Shown piece after piece: positions 34,611 through 46,735 of a DNA stretch of 64,000 nucleotides. A program made the translations under genes and the position numbers. Under the pieces are notes generated by a model. It searched no databases and was not told the origin of the DNA. It saw nothing but the letters and a program-made list of their open reading frames with translations. Origin of the DNA: Erigeron canadensis (taxonomy: Eukaryota; Streptophyta; Magnoliopsida; Asterales; Asteraceae); assembly GCF_010389155.1 (NCBI RefSeq), contig NC_057768.1:49393633-49457632 (forward strand), in the 5' to 3' direction. The number at the start of each line of letters is the position of its first letter. Positions within the stretch are counted from its first letter, which is position 1.

Positions 34611-34973
34611 TTTTCAAGTAAAATATTAAACCCTAATAAATTAATTGTTAATTTTGGTAAGTTAGTTAACTAATACATGATTGTATATGTATGTATAGGC
34701 TGTATATGCGAAAAAGGTGGAGAATTTGTCAGATGGGGATTTGTAAGAATAACGGAATTTTTGGGGGGTTTTGAGGGTCTGAACAGATTGATTAGATTCG
34801 AAATTAATGGGATTTTATTTTATTTTATTATGTTTTTGACTGTTTGTTTGGTGTGCGAGTCTGGTTGGGTGGGACATACAAGAAGAACTGATTTTGCGGG
34901 TAAACGTAAACTAGAACTTCGGTGTTGTCTATTGGTCTGTATCTCAGTATCTATACATTTCTGACTGGCCGCA

Positions 34974-35220
34974 CACTTTAACATTTTTTTTTTTTTAACA
35001 TTCCTTTTTTATTAGAGCTTATTCACCACATATACATACATGGTCTTTACACCCACCAGCGTGTTAGTTCATCGAGAAAACCCCCAAATAAATCACCAAA
35101 CGGCACGACATCTACAGTATTGAATGTTATTTGGGGTAAAACATGCGTCTCTTAAATTCGAACCCTGATTGCCCAAGTAAAAAGCCATCATTGGAGGTCT
35201 AGGATGCACTTTAACATTTT
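34974..35220 (-). mobile_element. SINE of a second family, minus strand, with perfect 14-bp TSD
   Basis: The direct repeat CACTTTAACATTTT lies at 34974-34987 and 35207-35220. Between them, reading the minus strand from 35206, is a B-box-like GGGTTCGAATTT about 50 bp from the 5' end, a roughly 150-bp body, and an A-rich tail (T-runs at about 34985-35012 on the plus strand). TSD, pol III box and A-tail together indicate a SINE. The body does not match the SINE at 3068-3396. The A box is weak. Confidence 0.75.
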
Positions 35221-37369
35221 GAAATTTTTATTTTTTTGACCACACTTATTGAATGATGAGTGATATTCATACAACAACATTTAGTCATCTACAACAAAAA
35301 TATAAAATTCATTACGCCGTGTGCAACTGTATTATGCAAAAATTGTCATAAATGGTTAAAGTTTTTATAGATTTATCACTTCCCTTATTGAATGCTAGTT
35401 ATAACCTATCATTGTCCCACCCTCTCATATTTTATACATGTTAAACATTTTGAGTATAAAGTTTGTAAAAAGAATTATATGATGTTATCCCCAATTAAAC
35501 TTACAATTAACCTATAGAAAGAACGAAAAGAAATAATCATCCCACCCTCGAAAAATTAAGGGAATCAAGGTAATTGTCCTTTTAATAAATAAGATATAGC
35601 TAATGTTTTATAAAATGGTTGGATCAGGTCTGGTGTAAAGACCGGTATTTAAAACTCAGTTTTTAACCGTTTTTTAGTTTGCTTGATCCGGATGATTTTT
35701 TGGTTTTTTGCCATTTTTTCCCGGTTCAACCATATATATTCTTTTAGTATTTATGATTATGTGTCTATACTTTAATCCTTTTATTAGTTGTTGTATCTTT
35801 AAAATATATTTTATTTGGACTATGACTATTTTAGTATTATTGTCTTGTCGGGTATAATTATATTTTGATTATTTTTGTTGGGATGTAACAACTTTAATAT
35901 TTTTATAAAAATATGATAAAAAGGTAAAATACTCAGCTTGTTGAATCGGCAGGTTTGACTAGTCCAACCAATTCAACTATCCTAGAAAGAAATCTAATTG
36001 AGCTTAAAGTTTCAGATTTTAATACATTACGTTTTTGCTATATCATTAGTAACTATAAAAAACCACCAATAAGACTTAATCTTAAATGTATCATCTATTT
36101 ATCTCTAACTCAATTTGAACCTTGACTTTCTTTTTATAATATTCTTTATATATTCATCACTCTAACTTTCCAAATTAAGATGAATTTATTATAATAATAA
36201 AGGTCGTAAAAATCAGATGGCTTTATGTCAGCAGTCAATTACTTTCAAGTGATTAGTCGGTCTTAACGATGATTAACCAATTTCTTAACGGGGCCTTGAC
36301 TTTTTTTTTCCACCTTCATTAAAGTTTGTTGGTCATCACCAACCAATCCTTATACGAATATACGGCAAAGCCATATTGTTGGACAACCATTCTCCAACTA
36401 GTTTTTCACCGGTTACAACCTTCATCAACCATCCTTTTGCATGTAAGGATGCTTGGAGACTATCATCGTTCCAATTGTATTGTATTGGTTGAGTTCCTAA
36501 TTGTAAGTTATTATAAGGAGCTCGTTGCTTCTACCCTTTTTATTAATTTGAAACCAACTTGATAAAATCGGGATTACGATTGTGAAATCTTGACCCGTCA
36601 TCAGCCAATACACCAACTTAAGTTTTTTAGGTTGGGTTCAGGTTGACCTTTTAGGTCAATAGGTGGATCCGACAACTTAAAAATATTTTAAATACACGGT
36701 CGACTCACTAACCTATTCGAGCTGTTAACTCGACAACCTACGACTTATTTGCTATTAAATCAACCGACCATTAGAAATTTTGTAAATAGAGTAATAATAG
36801 ACTCTCTTAATTAATCAACCTTATAATCCTTCAAAACATAAAATCAAGTCATGTTGAAAAACCAAGAGAAGTAATTGAGAAAAATAATACTCGTAAATGA
36901 AGTACACATACAAAATTTTATATATGATATTAAAAGTATCATTATTAAGCTAAGTTTTAAAAGCATCATCAATTCTTCTTTTAGAAAACATTTGGAATGA
37001 ATGGAAATGAGAAAATAGCGTGACTACTAAGACACTTCATTATAATAATTTTGTTATTGTCGTATTATAATAGGTGAAGATAGACCAAGCAAGATACCAA
37101 AATAGCAGCTTTTAAACATCAACCGATCGTAAGACGTAACTATTTATTTGTTGTAATCTAACTTTAATAATATTCGATCGTTGTCATACTTTTTATACAA
37201 ACATCAAATTTAGCATCCCTTAATGAAATATCTATCTTCCAGGGACTAAAAAGTAAAAGTTTCGATAAGAAAAAGGGGATATAAAAATTAGGGCTCCATT
37301 TCCAATTTTCCCTCCAAATTGAAAGAGGACTAGTGCATATCTAGGGTTTCTTATTTCCCCAAACAAACT
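35221..37369. other. Intergenic region between the RING gene and RFC2
   Basis: AT-rich DNA with no supported gene. A decayed foldback related to 29596-29708 may start near 35263. The final 100 bp before 37370 include a CT-rich leader (CCATTTCCAATTTTCCCTCC) and are the likely RFC2 5' untranslated region. The two flanking genes are transcribed away from each other, so this contains both promoters. Confidence 0.45.
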
Positions 37370-40300
37370 ATGGCAGCTTCATCATCTTCATTATCAAGCC
37401 ATGGATTCGAGATCCCGTGGGTGGAGAAATTCCGGCCGACGAAAGTGGCAGAGATAGTCGGAAACGAAGATGCTGTTTCCAGGCTTCAAGTCATCGCACA
37501 CGATGGTAACATGCCCAATCTGATTTTAGCTGTAAGTCTTATCACCCCCGTCCCATCCCATCCTAATATTTTATATCTTTGATGCAACTTCTTTCCTACT
37601 GTCAAATAAGCATGGATATACAACTGTTTGTGATTGTGTTTTTTTCTTTTATTTTTGTGTTAGGATATAAGATATTGGTTTTGGGGATGCCATTATTATT
37701 TATTCAGAGAATTATATATCAATATTTTGTTAGAAAGGCTATTTCTAAATTTGACAAGTTAGAACGATAAAACTTATATTGAAGTAAGTTTAAGCAGGAA
37801 GAGCCGAAGAAGAAGTGGAGGCAATGTATATATTTTGTAAGAGATGAATACTTATCGACAAGGCTTTAAATTTAGATACCTTGTGATTTATTCGGTAGCG
37901 AAACTAGTTGTAGTTGGATCTGAAAGTAGAAAGTGTTCATGATCATCCCACATGTGGGCGGAACATTCTGGAAACCAATTAGACATTATTATTATTATTA
38001 TTTTTTGTATTTTTAATGGTGTCTATGTCTAATAAACCCAAAGTATTAAATGCAATTACCGAACTGGTGTTTATTTTGGTGAGTTTTTTTCATAAGCACA
38101 ATCTCTTTTCTAAAAATACATCAAGTACGTTATAGTTGAAAAAAGAGCCTTTATGTATAACACCTTGAATTTTGATAAAACAATTATCTGTATATATGGT
38201 ATCCGGCTATCCGCATCTACCTGTAGAATATTTATTAGACCTCGGAAACTAAGGGCGCGTTTAGTTGTGGAAAATGTTTTCCACTTTTACATTTCTAGTT
38301 TTCTAGAAAATGGAAGGAGTTTTCCATCTCTAGAATACAAATGAAAATTTTGAAAACGCGTTCAAAACTAGAAAATGATATTTTCAAAATTTGAGGTTTT
38401 CAAAATTTAGAAAATGAAAAGTGGAAAACAATAAAAAAGTGTTTTCTAAATTCCCATAGAAAAGTGGAAAATAGTGTTTTCTGTTTTCTTGGAAAACATT
38501 TTTGGAAAACTATGATTTGATCGTGTTTTCCATGTTTTCTTGGAAAACAAGGGGTGTTTTCCCCAACTAAACGCGCCATAATATATATTGGGTTTTCTTA
38601 TCTTCAAGTCTTCAACAATCAACGTTTCAATTTATTTCTTGTTTTGTTTGAGGTTCTCTTGAAATTTAAGGCAGATGTTTGTTTGTCATATATCAGAATC
38701 AAGGAACCAGATATCTTTGGAATTTTACCATTCTTCAATCCTTTATATATGAACTGAAATTAAAGAAGCATGCCAGCTTGTAATCAGAGTTCAGAATCAA
38801 TTGATTTAGTTCATAGTATGGAAGCAGCTATATGTAAAGATGTTTGTCCAGATAAAAGTAATATACTTGAGTGATATATGAGGGAGTTTTTTCTTTTTTT
38901 AAAAAAAGAGGGTAAATGGGTGGGAACCCTTTGGTCCCATGTACCATTTTGGTACCCAGAGCGCACACCACATTGTCTAACTGAAACATACTTCTGCTTT
39001 TCCTTTTTAGGGTCCACCTGGAACCGGTAAGACCACTAGCATATTAGCTCTTGCACATGAACTACTCGGACCAAATTACAAGGAGGCTGTTTTAGAGCTG
39101 AATGCATCAGATGATAGGTCGGCAGATTACTAATTGAGTTTCTACCTTTCTCAAAATGTTGTTTCATATTAGAATCTCATCGTTTTTTGTTCTTTCTCTT
39201 CCAGAGGCATTGATGTTGTCAGAAATAAAATTAAGATGTTTGCGCAGAAGAAAGTTACATTACCGCCTGGAAGGCACAAAGTAATTATTTTGGACGAAGC
39301 TGACAGGTGACCAACAGCTATTTTTTACATGCAAGACTGTTATATTCTCTTTATATAGCATTTACTTATTGTAAACATGCTAGACATCGTCAAAAATTGT
39401 TCAATGGTGATTTTGTTGCCCAACTTTTTTTATGCTATAAGTCCCCTTTTCTCTTGGTGCCTGATCTGCCAATGTTGAATTTGTACTGCCATTTGTTTTT
39501 TTTTTTCACTGGAAGTAAAGTTGGCTAAATGGCAAAGTCTGGTAACAGATTGAAGCCCTTTTATTTTAGAATTGGCATTGGTAATACAAGTCAAAACAGG
39601 TTGTTTGTGTTGGAATAATCTTGACGGGTCAGCAAGTCAAAGTGACGTTGTTAATTAAAATGTGTCTAATATGTAGTTTAATGTTTTAAGTAAGTTTATA
39701 TTCGGTTATTTAGCAAGTTACCTGATATGTTTTTATGCTAGTGGTACTAGTCTTGGCCGGGTAAAAGGGAGATAAAAGAAACTGGGAAGGTCATGGCAGT
39801 TTCTTTAGGCTAGTAGGTAGTTTTACTTTTTATTATTTTAAGTATGTCAGCAAGCTATATATAGCCCCGTGTTTTCATTTGTTGAATGCAGAAAATTAGT
39901 TCGTATAACTTCTGTTTTCTGTCTTTTCTTTTACACATTTAATATTCATATATATCTATATAATAGTGAGTGTGTGAGTGTAAATTAAAGGGGCCTGAAC
40001 CTACACGTGGTATCAGAGCAAGGTCATGAAAAGCCTGGCGGTTTGAGAGTCGGTGGCGAGAGAAAGAACAGCCCCGTCGCTGCAGGGCAGAAAAGAAGCG
40101 CAGCAGCAAGCATGTAGGTCTGATCGTTGATGGTCAGCAGCAACGGGTTCTGTATCGAATCCATGAAGCAAGAAAGCATGTTAGCAAGAAGAGAAAGGGG
40201 ATCCCGCAAGCAAGAAGCAAGCGGCAAGAGCAAGTAGCAAGAGACGCGTCATAGAAAGGGCAAGAAGCAAGAGCAGAAAAATACCGGGCTGCAGCGGTAT

Positions 40301-43300
40301 TGTTAGAAAGAAGAAAGAATGGGTGAAGAAACGTTGTGGTTGTTCGGGTCGAATGATGAGACAAAGGAGGCTGTTTCGAGACTATTTCGGTGTCGTTTTG
40401 TGACTGTGTTTGGGCTGTTTTTACAGCATGTTTGGCCAGAAGTGATACTAACCGAAATTGTATGAGAAACGAGCAAAGTAGGAAACAAGGAGGGCTGTGA
40501 TCAGAGACAGTAGTGGCTCGAGGGTTACCAACATTGAAGGATTTGTTTCTAGAGAATCAATTGGGTTGAAAGACGATCCATGACTCTGGCCAAATCATTG
40601 GATTTGTTTATTAACCCAGTTTGTTGAGCGCAGAACGAAGAAGAGATTAAGTGACTAGAGGGTAACTACCGAGGCTGGTTGATACTTGATAAAGAACGCA
40701 GCATAGTAAAGAGAAATATATATATATGGAGTCATTGACTACCAAAATGTTCAAACATGGGTGTATTTTAAACCTCCTTGAACTTTGAAGAGTACCTACG
40801 TGGTGCTACTGATACAATAAACAAGCAAAGGAAATGGAGCAGAAGTCCTATAAACTTTGAAGTGATCAATATTTATCAGCAAACTTGAGGCTTTATTCAA
40901 CATGTGCATGTGTTTATTGTATTATTTCTGATTTGTAGAGAAACATGGAGCAGGCACGAGGTTTGATTAATAAGGAAAATTGGAATTGAAGCAAGTGAAC
41001 GAATATAAAGTGTTATGAAGAAACAAGGAAAGACCGAACTAAAGACGTGATAAGAGAAAGGTTGAAGTGTAGTAAGAATGAGACGTCAAGATTATGGGGG
41101 TGAATGTTGGAATAATCTTGACGGGTCAACAAGTCAAAGTGACATTGTTAATTAGAATGTCTAATATGTAGTTTAATGTTTTAAGTTTATATTCGGTTAT
41201 TTAGCAAGTTATCTGATATGTTTTTATGCTAGTGGTACTAGTCTTGACCGGGTAAAAGGGAGATAAAAGAAACTGGGAAGGTCATGGCAGTTTCTTTAGG
41301 CTAGTAGGTAGTTTTACTTTTTATTATTTTAAGTATGTCAGCAAGCTATATATAGCCCCGTGTTTTCATTTGTTGAATGCAGAAAATTAGTTCGTATAAC
41401 TTCTGTTTTCTCTCTTTTCTTTTACACATTTAATATTCATATATATCTATATAATAGTGAGTGTGTGAGTGTAAGTTAAAGGGGCCTGAACCTACAGTTT
41501 GGGTAGACCCCAGTGGCGGAACTTGACTGAATTTTTTAGGGAGGGCCAAAATAAGTTGATGCGTAACACTTTATGTGTAAAGTTTTACTTGGACTCAGTG
41601 AGTAATTTGACAAGCTTACGATTGCATTTTATATATCGTGTAGCTTTTGTTAGTTATTGTCAGACTGTCAGTTGTAGCTAAAAACTTTACAAGTATATAA
41701 CAATTTAACACTAATTAAATATGAAATTTCATCTATACACCTATCTTAATGTTTTAAATTTGTCTATTATATAATTACAAGAAATTGCCTATCATATATT
41801 TATTGCATGATATACTAATGCATATATATATATATATATATTTGTTATAGAGAACAGATTATAGTTCTATTAGTGTATTACTTTTGAAAAGTTGCAGGAA
41901 AGGAAAAAAGTGATTAGTTAATGGCAAAAGGCTTTCATAAATAAGAAAAGAATTTTAAAAAGATGTTGGCAAGGGGAATGGAACCCACGCTACTCCAACT
42001 CTAAAAGATTAATTGGAAGTTCCATGCCAACTGATCTAAGTTGCACTTAATTACAGATTCATGCATATATTGAGTATATAAGGTTACTAATCAAAAGTTT
42101 GGGAGGGCCACAACCCCCCCTTGCCCCTATATAGTTCCGCCTGTGGTAGACCCACAATTTATTTTATTATACCAATATGGTATTAGTTTTACAAAACTGA
42201 TTAAAGAGGTTGTAAGCATTTACATAAACTTCAGGAGTCAGGACACTTTCAACCTATTTTACCCGTTCCATTAATTTTCTACACTTACTCATTTGACTTG
42301 TTAGAGGTAAAATAATGGAATTCACATGAACTAACCATATCTATTTTGGGGCTCATTAAATTATACTTGCTGTTCTGGAATGCTTTTTAGCATGACATCT
42401 GGAGCACAACAAGCATTGAGGAGGACAATGGAAATATATTCAAACTCTACCCGGTTTGCTCTCGCATGCAACACATCTGCAAAAATAATTGAACCTATCC
42501 AGAGTAGATGTGCACTTGTTCGATTTTCAAGGTTGTCTGATCAGGAGATTCTTGGACGTCTTATGGTGGTTGTCGATGCAGAAAAGGTGAACCTTTTGAG
42601 TTACTTAGCTTTTTATTTTGATCTTGTATACCGTACTATATACTTCATGTGTATGCCAAATTCTTATAGAAGTATAAACTGTTCATGTTTTATTATTGAT
42701 GCAGGTTCCATATGTTCCAGAGGGACTTGAAGCAATTATATTTACTGCTGATGGTGATATGCGACAAGCTTTGAATAATTTGCAAGCTACTTTTGCTGGA
42801 TTTCGATTTGTTAACCAAGAAAATGTTTTCAAGGTTACAAAATTCTTCACATTATTTGAACTTGCACTCCACCCCGTAATGCCACATAAACCTTGTTACC
42901 TGGTTTGATTTCAGGTATGTGACCAGCCTCATCCCTTGCATGTGAAAAATATGGTTCGTCATGTTGTTGAGGGAAAATTCGATGATGCATGTTCTGGTCT
43001 AAAGCAACTCTATGATCTGGGCTATTCCCCCACTGATATCATCACAACCCTTTTCCGTATCATAAAGAACTATGACATGGCAGAATATTTGAAATTGGAG
43101 TTCATGAAGGTAAAAACTACACTTTTGCAACTTCTTAAAGTTCGAACCCTTCTATTTAAGAATTGTGGTCAGATGGGTGGACATATGAACCATGGTTGGA
43201 CATCATTGACCTATGTTTCTAAATGTGTAGATTAATACATACATAAGCAGAATTTTAACAATACCCACCACAACATCACAATTTTACTGTTTCTACAAAA

Positions 43301-44040
43301 TGGTAGAATATGTGTTGCATAAAGTTCTGCAATATCACCATAACAGCAGAGGGTAATCATTTATAAAGGGCCAAGTTAAAAAACTCAGATGTTTTTGAAA
43401 CAGTAAAGATAAAGACTGTTATCAGAGTATAAGCATTGTCAACAACTGTTACATTTTGGTAGTCAATAGGTGAAATGTGGACAAAATGTCTGGGTTTTTG
43501 TTTTTCCAATCAATACACGGGTATTTTAGCTGGGTAGAGATTGAACACGTGCATTGGACAAGGCTTTTCAGTAGAGCTGGCAAAATGGACGGGTTGGGTA
43601 ATGTATCAACAAATTTTTGTACGGGCAGATTTTGGGGCAAAAACATAGTCGTAACATGAAAATGTAAATCTCTTTTTTACATAAGCCGTATACATTAAGG
43701 ACACTCTGCCAAGTGTTTGATGTGTTTGATCTGCTTGACCCAGTTGACTTGTTTTCTTTTAACCAACTTTTTATTATTTGATCCACCCAAGCTGTTAAAT
43801 AAATGATAAATTGACATAATAACAAGTTAGTGTCAAAGTTTTCAAAGATTTTGAGTTTAATGGAGAATTATATCTATGAATTTTGACAATATGGCCTTAC
43901 CAAAACTGAATCTTCTCATATGTTTGCAGGAAACTGGATTTGCCCATATGAGAATCTGTGATGGAGTTGGTTCATATCTTCAACTATGTGGTCTGCTTTC
44001 TAAGCTCTCTCTTGCTTGTATCACAGCTAAAGCAGCATAA
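37370..44040 (+). CDS. RFC2: Replication factor C subunit 2 (clamp loader small subunit)
   Basis: Seven exons: 37370-37531, 39011-39117, 39205-39306, 42391-42586, 42705-42833, 42915-43109 and 43930-44040. They total 1002 nt, 333 residues, the same as Arabidopsis RFC2 as I recall. Residues about 14-22 are the RFC box (IPWVEKFRP). Exon 2 opens with the Walker A motif [10 protein letters not shown]. Exon 3 ends in Walker B (VIILDEAD), and Ser-Met is completed across the junction with exon 4, which carries sensor 1 ([19 protein letters not shown], with the SRC arginine finger). Exon 5 has the sensor 2 region ([11 protein letters not shown]). RFC is a nuclear AAA+ pentamer that loads PCNA onto primer-template DNA. 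Intron 3 (39307-42390, 3.1 kb) contains two transposons and intron 1 contains one; all junctions remain GT..AG and the frame is intact. Confidence 0.95.
38250..38581. mobile_element. PIF/Harbinger-like MITE in RFC2 intron 1
   Basis: The element at about 38253-38578 has ends GGGCGCGTTTAGTTG and, inverted, TGGCGCGTTTAGTTG. The trinucleotide TAA flanks both sides (38250-38252 and 38579-38581), the target duplication expected for this superfamily. The interior is a series of GGAAAAC/GTTTTCC and CTAGAAAATG phrases in both orientations. It is non-coding and lies in the same intron as unremarkable AT-rich sequence. Confidence 0.72.
39608..40005 (+). repeat. 5' LTR of the non-coding retrotransposon
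   Basis: 398 bp, TG...CA, followed two bases later by the tRNA-iMet primer-binding site. About 98% identical by eye to the LTR at 41105-41496. Confidence 0.93.
41105..41496 (+). repeat. 3' LTR of the non-coding retrotransposon
   Basis: 392 bp, preceded directly by the polypurine tract. It lacks a 2-bp and a 4-bp stretch present in the 5' LTR. Confidence 0.93.
41503..42153. mobile_element. hAT element (635 bp) in RFC2 intron 3, perfect 8-bp TSD
   Basis: The element is 41511-42145. It begins CAGTGGCGGAACTTG and ends, in reverse complement, CACAGGCGGAACTA, the widespread plant hAT terminus. GTAGACCC is duplicated exactly at 41503-41510 and 42146-42153. A TA microsatellite lies inside at 41822-41841. 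No transposase. It sits 14 bp from the right LTR of the neighbouring retrotransposon. Confidence 0.9.
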
Positions 44041-44163
44041 AGCATGAACATTAGTATAAGTCCTTTGTAGAAAAAATATTTATGCTTTTGAAGTTTGAGG
44101 CTACCGTATCTTTTCAGACTTGTGCCAGATATCTTAAGTTTCTGTTTTGTTTATGTTTTGTAG

Positions 44164-44248
44164 ACATGGGTGACTGACTTGGCTAAATTAGTTCACGAGT
44201 CTTATAGACTGTCGAATGCCCGTTTCACCCAACTTGTTGGTAACTTGG
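44164..44248 (+). other. Possible orphan exon downstream of RFC2
   Basis: 85 bp with an acceptor before it (TTTTGTAG) and a donor after it (TTG followed by GTATGT). Read in frame it gives TWVTDLAKLVHESYRLSN and ARFTQLVGNL, which has protein-like composition. RFC2 already ends at 44038-44040, and no further exon is obvious. It could be a leftover exon of a lost gene or an alternative 3' exon. I do not recognise the family. Confidence 0.3.
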
Positions 44249-44569
44249 TATGTCTTTACGACCAGTTTAATTTGCTTGCTAAGCTCTGACTCTTATTTTT
44301 GTATGACCAAGCAAGTTAGCAAGAAAGCTAAAATAAAGGTTTGAATTGGTAATGCATTTCTTATTGTCAAACACTTTTGATTGGTGATATGGAGTTGACT
44401 TAACCAGTAAGAGACTCCAAGTTGGGACAAATGTACATGATGTGTGAATTTAAGTGTGTTCCAGGAATCAAACAGATTATTATTACTATTATTTCATGAT
44501 GGACAAATATAAAGTCAGAAAAAGAGTATAATATCTGATAAAAAAAAGAAAAGAAAAGTATAATCAGCC

Positions 44570-44762
44570 CTCCGTCACCCCAGAATGAAAGGGGTGATCT
44601 TGTAGGTGAAGATGCATTGTTAGGTGCTCCATTTTATTTTCCCATTGAGGCCGAACCTAAACTTGTGTTCGAGAGCTAGCTGTCCATACACGGATAGGGG
44701 ATGTATGGATTCTCGAGAAGAGAGGAGCCATGGTGGTCCCCCGGATCGCTTGGATCCCACGA
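44570..44762. other. Plastid-derived DNA insertion (NUPT)
   Basis: The sequence from CAGCCCTCCGTCACCCC through ATGTATGGATTCTCGAGAAG to CGGATC...GGATCCCACGA matches, as I remember it, the plastid inverted-repeat region near rrn16 and trnI-GAU (the ycf68 area). GC content is higher than the surrounding DNA. Relative to the plastid sequence there seems to be a small deletion near 44605 and several substitutions, as expected of an old nuclear copy. It is non-functional. Confidence 0.7.
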
Positions 44763-46735
44763 CCTTTTCATCGACAACATAGAAATCATGCTGTGGTGGG
44801 AACAAGTTTTACGGGTGTGTTGGTATATACAATGCTCTTTTCGGTTCACATGTCTGTTAGTTTGCACTTAACATTAGCTCAGAGTTAAGAGTGTCATGAT
44901 AATAACATCATAACACTCGTAGTCTAATCCTAAGATAAAATGCAAATGGTTGTTTAAGTTCATTATCCGCAGTTAAAGGTTTTAGCTAATAGAATAGATC
45001 CATCTTAAGGAATGATGGTTGTTTTTGATATCTTAAACCATTTTTATGCTGCTGACATTCTACCTAGCATTCATAAAATTTGCATTATTATATTTAGAAT
45101 TTTTTTTAATGTCAGTCCCAAGGACTTTCATTAAAGGTTTTTGTCTCAAGTTGATGAATTATTAATTAAATAGGTCACTTGCTTTATACTTCAACATGTT
45201 ATGTTTGTTCGTAGATTGTCAATTTAAAACTTTAGTCATCCATCATAATTCATACAATATGCGACTTATGAATAACTTATAATTAATAATAGTACTAAAA
45301 TTATTAATCTATCAATTAATCTTTTATGCCCGTTCATTATATATACATATAGTCCTAATACCCGTACGATATACGATAACTATATAAATTGTATCATAAA
45401 GAAATTTGAATATGCCTCATACATGATTCGTGCATATGAAATAAATTGTTGTTAAAAATAAACAGTAATAATAAATATAATATATGTTTAGTTAGAGTTT
45501 TGGATTTACCTAAAATTTTTTGAACCACATCAAAATCGGAACTTGTAAGCATAGTGGATGATGACAAATAACCTTGTAATTTTGGATCGTAAACTCAAAA
45601 TTTTAAAGTTTTTATGTTAACAACTTATTACAATTAATATATGTAATAGGAGTTGAAAAATTGAGAAAGAAAAAAGAAAATATATTAATGAGAAGACGAT
45701 CTATCAAATAAGGTTACAATGTTTTTTGTATTAATAAGCCAATAGCTAGAGTTTAATTCTAAGTCTAATAAGGAAATTGAATCTATATACAACTAAAAAA
45801 AACTAATTTAACAAAATAAATGAATAAAAAGGACACATGTTAATCAAAGATTACGCCACATGTCGTTTAAAAAACATGTCAACCATGTTTTAGTTTATTG
45901 GTAGATACTTATAACCCTAGAAAGCTATTTAGTTATCAAATTTATTTTTCTCCCTATATACATCTATGTTAGTGTAAAAAAATCCTCAACTTTTGATATT
46001 CTTATAAATCAATGAATATTAAAAAAAATTCTTAGTATTCTTATGAATTAACATATTTATTTATTTATCCAAATTTTCTTATCTGCATCAAAATATTTTT
46101 ATTTTTCGTTGAAAAGGGTTATACTATTCTACCCATCATCCTACATTACACGAATATATCTAGTATATAATAGAAGGACGCTCGCACTTACAGCGGAAAT
46201 GATTTATATTGTGTGAAACGCCATAACGGTAATACAAGTTGTTTGAGTGTGTGTGAGAGAAAAAGATATATACAAGAGACCATGAGATATAATTTGTTAT
46301 GGTTAGTTAGAGGTAGCTTGAGATATTAAAAAAATATGTTATTTTTTAAATTAAAGAAGCCAGTTTATTTTATACAAGATTATAGATATAGATTATAGGT
46401 AGAGGACTCTCTAGAAAACTTGATAATATTAATCCCTTACAATGCAATTATTTACTTTTTACAAGTTTTTATAAAAGTAGTCGGTAGAAAAACAAGAAAA
46501 AAAAGAAAAGAAAAGGAAGGAGTAAAAAGTGGGAAGGTGTTGCGCCTTACGCGTCTTGGAAGCGGATCACCTAACACATGAAGTCGACAGATGAGCAGCT
46601 GCTATCTTGATCATCTCCTCCTCCTGCCAACCATTAACGCTGGATGTCATCCTCTCCCTTCCTTCCAAGCTACTTCCTTCAATCCCCATATATATTCACA
46701 TCAACAAACTCTCGATCAAATTTTTACAAGAAAAC

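Larger units (their letters stand above)
39603..41501 (+). mobile_element. Non-coding LTR retrotransposon (1.9 kb) in RFC2 intron 3
   Basis: Long terminal repeats at 39608-40005 (398 bp) and 41105-41496 (392 bp) start TGTTGG and end CCTACA. A 5-bp TSD, GTTTG, lies at 39603-39607 and 41497-41501. Two bases after the left LTR is TGGTATCAGAGC, the initiator tRNA-Met primer-binding site (about 40008-40019). A purine-rich ATTATGGGGGTGA abuts the right LTR. By eye the LTRs differ at about seven bases plus two small indels, so the insertion is young. The 1.1-kb interior has no gag or pol; it includes repeated GCAAGA phrases at 40160-40280. It is a TRIM/LARD-like element dependent on proteins from elsewhere. 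Orientation matches the gene. Confidence 0.93.
44041..46735. other. Intergenic region between RFC2 and the RHOMBOID-like gene
   Basis: Contains a coding-like segment with splice signals at 44164-44248, a plastid-like insertion at about 44570-44762 and otherwise AT-rich DNA. From about 46480 to 46735 lies a pyrimidine-rich leader of the RHOMBOID-like gene. An upstream in-frame ATG at 46607 would add 43 residues without similarity to the family. Confidence 0.4.

Noticed and set aside
46607..46735. Earlier start for the RHOMBOID-like protein
   Set aside because: The extra 43 residues are unlike the family and the ATG at 46736 begins the conserved-looking N-terminus; the stretch is more likely a 5' leader.
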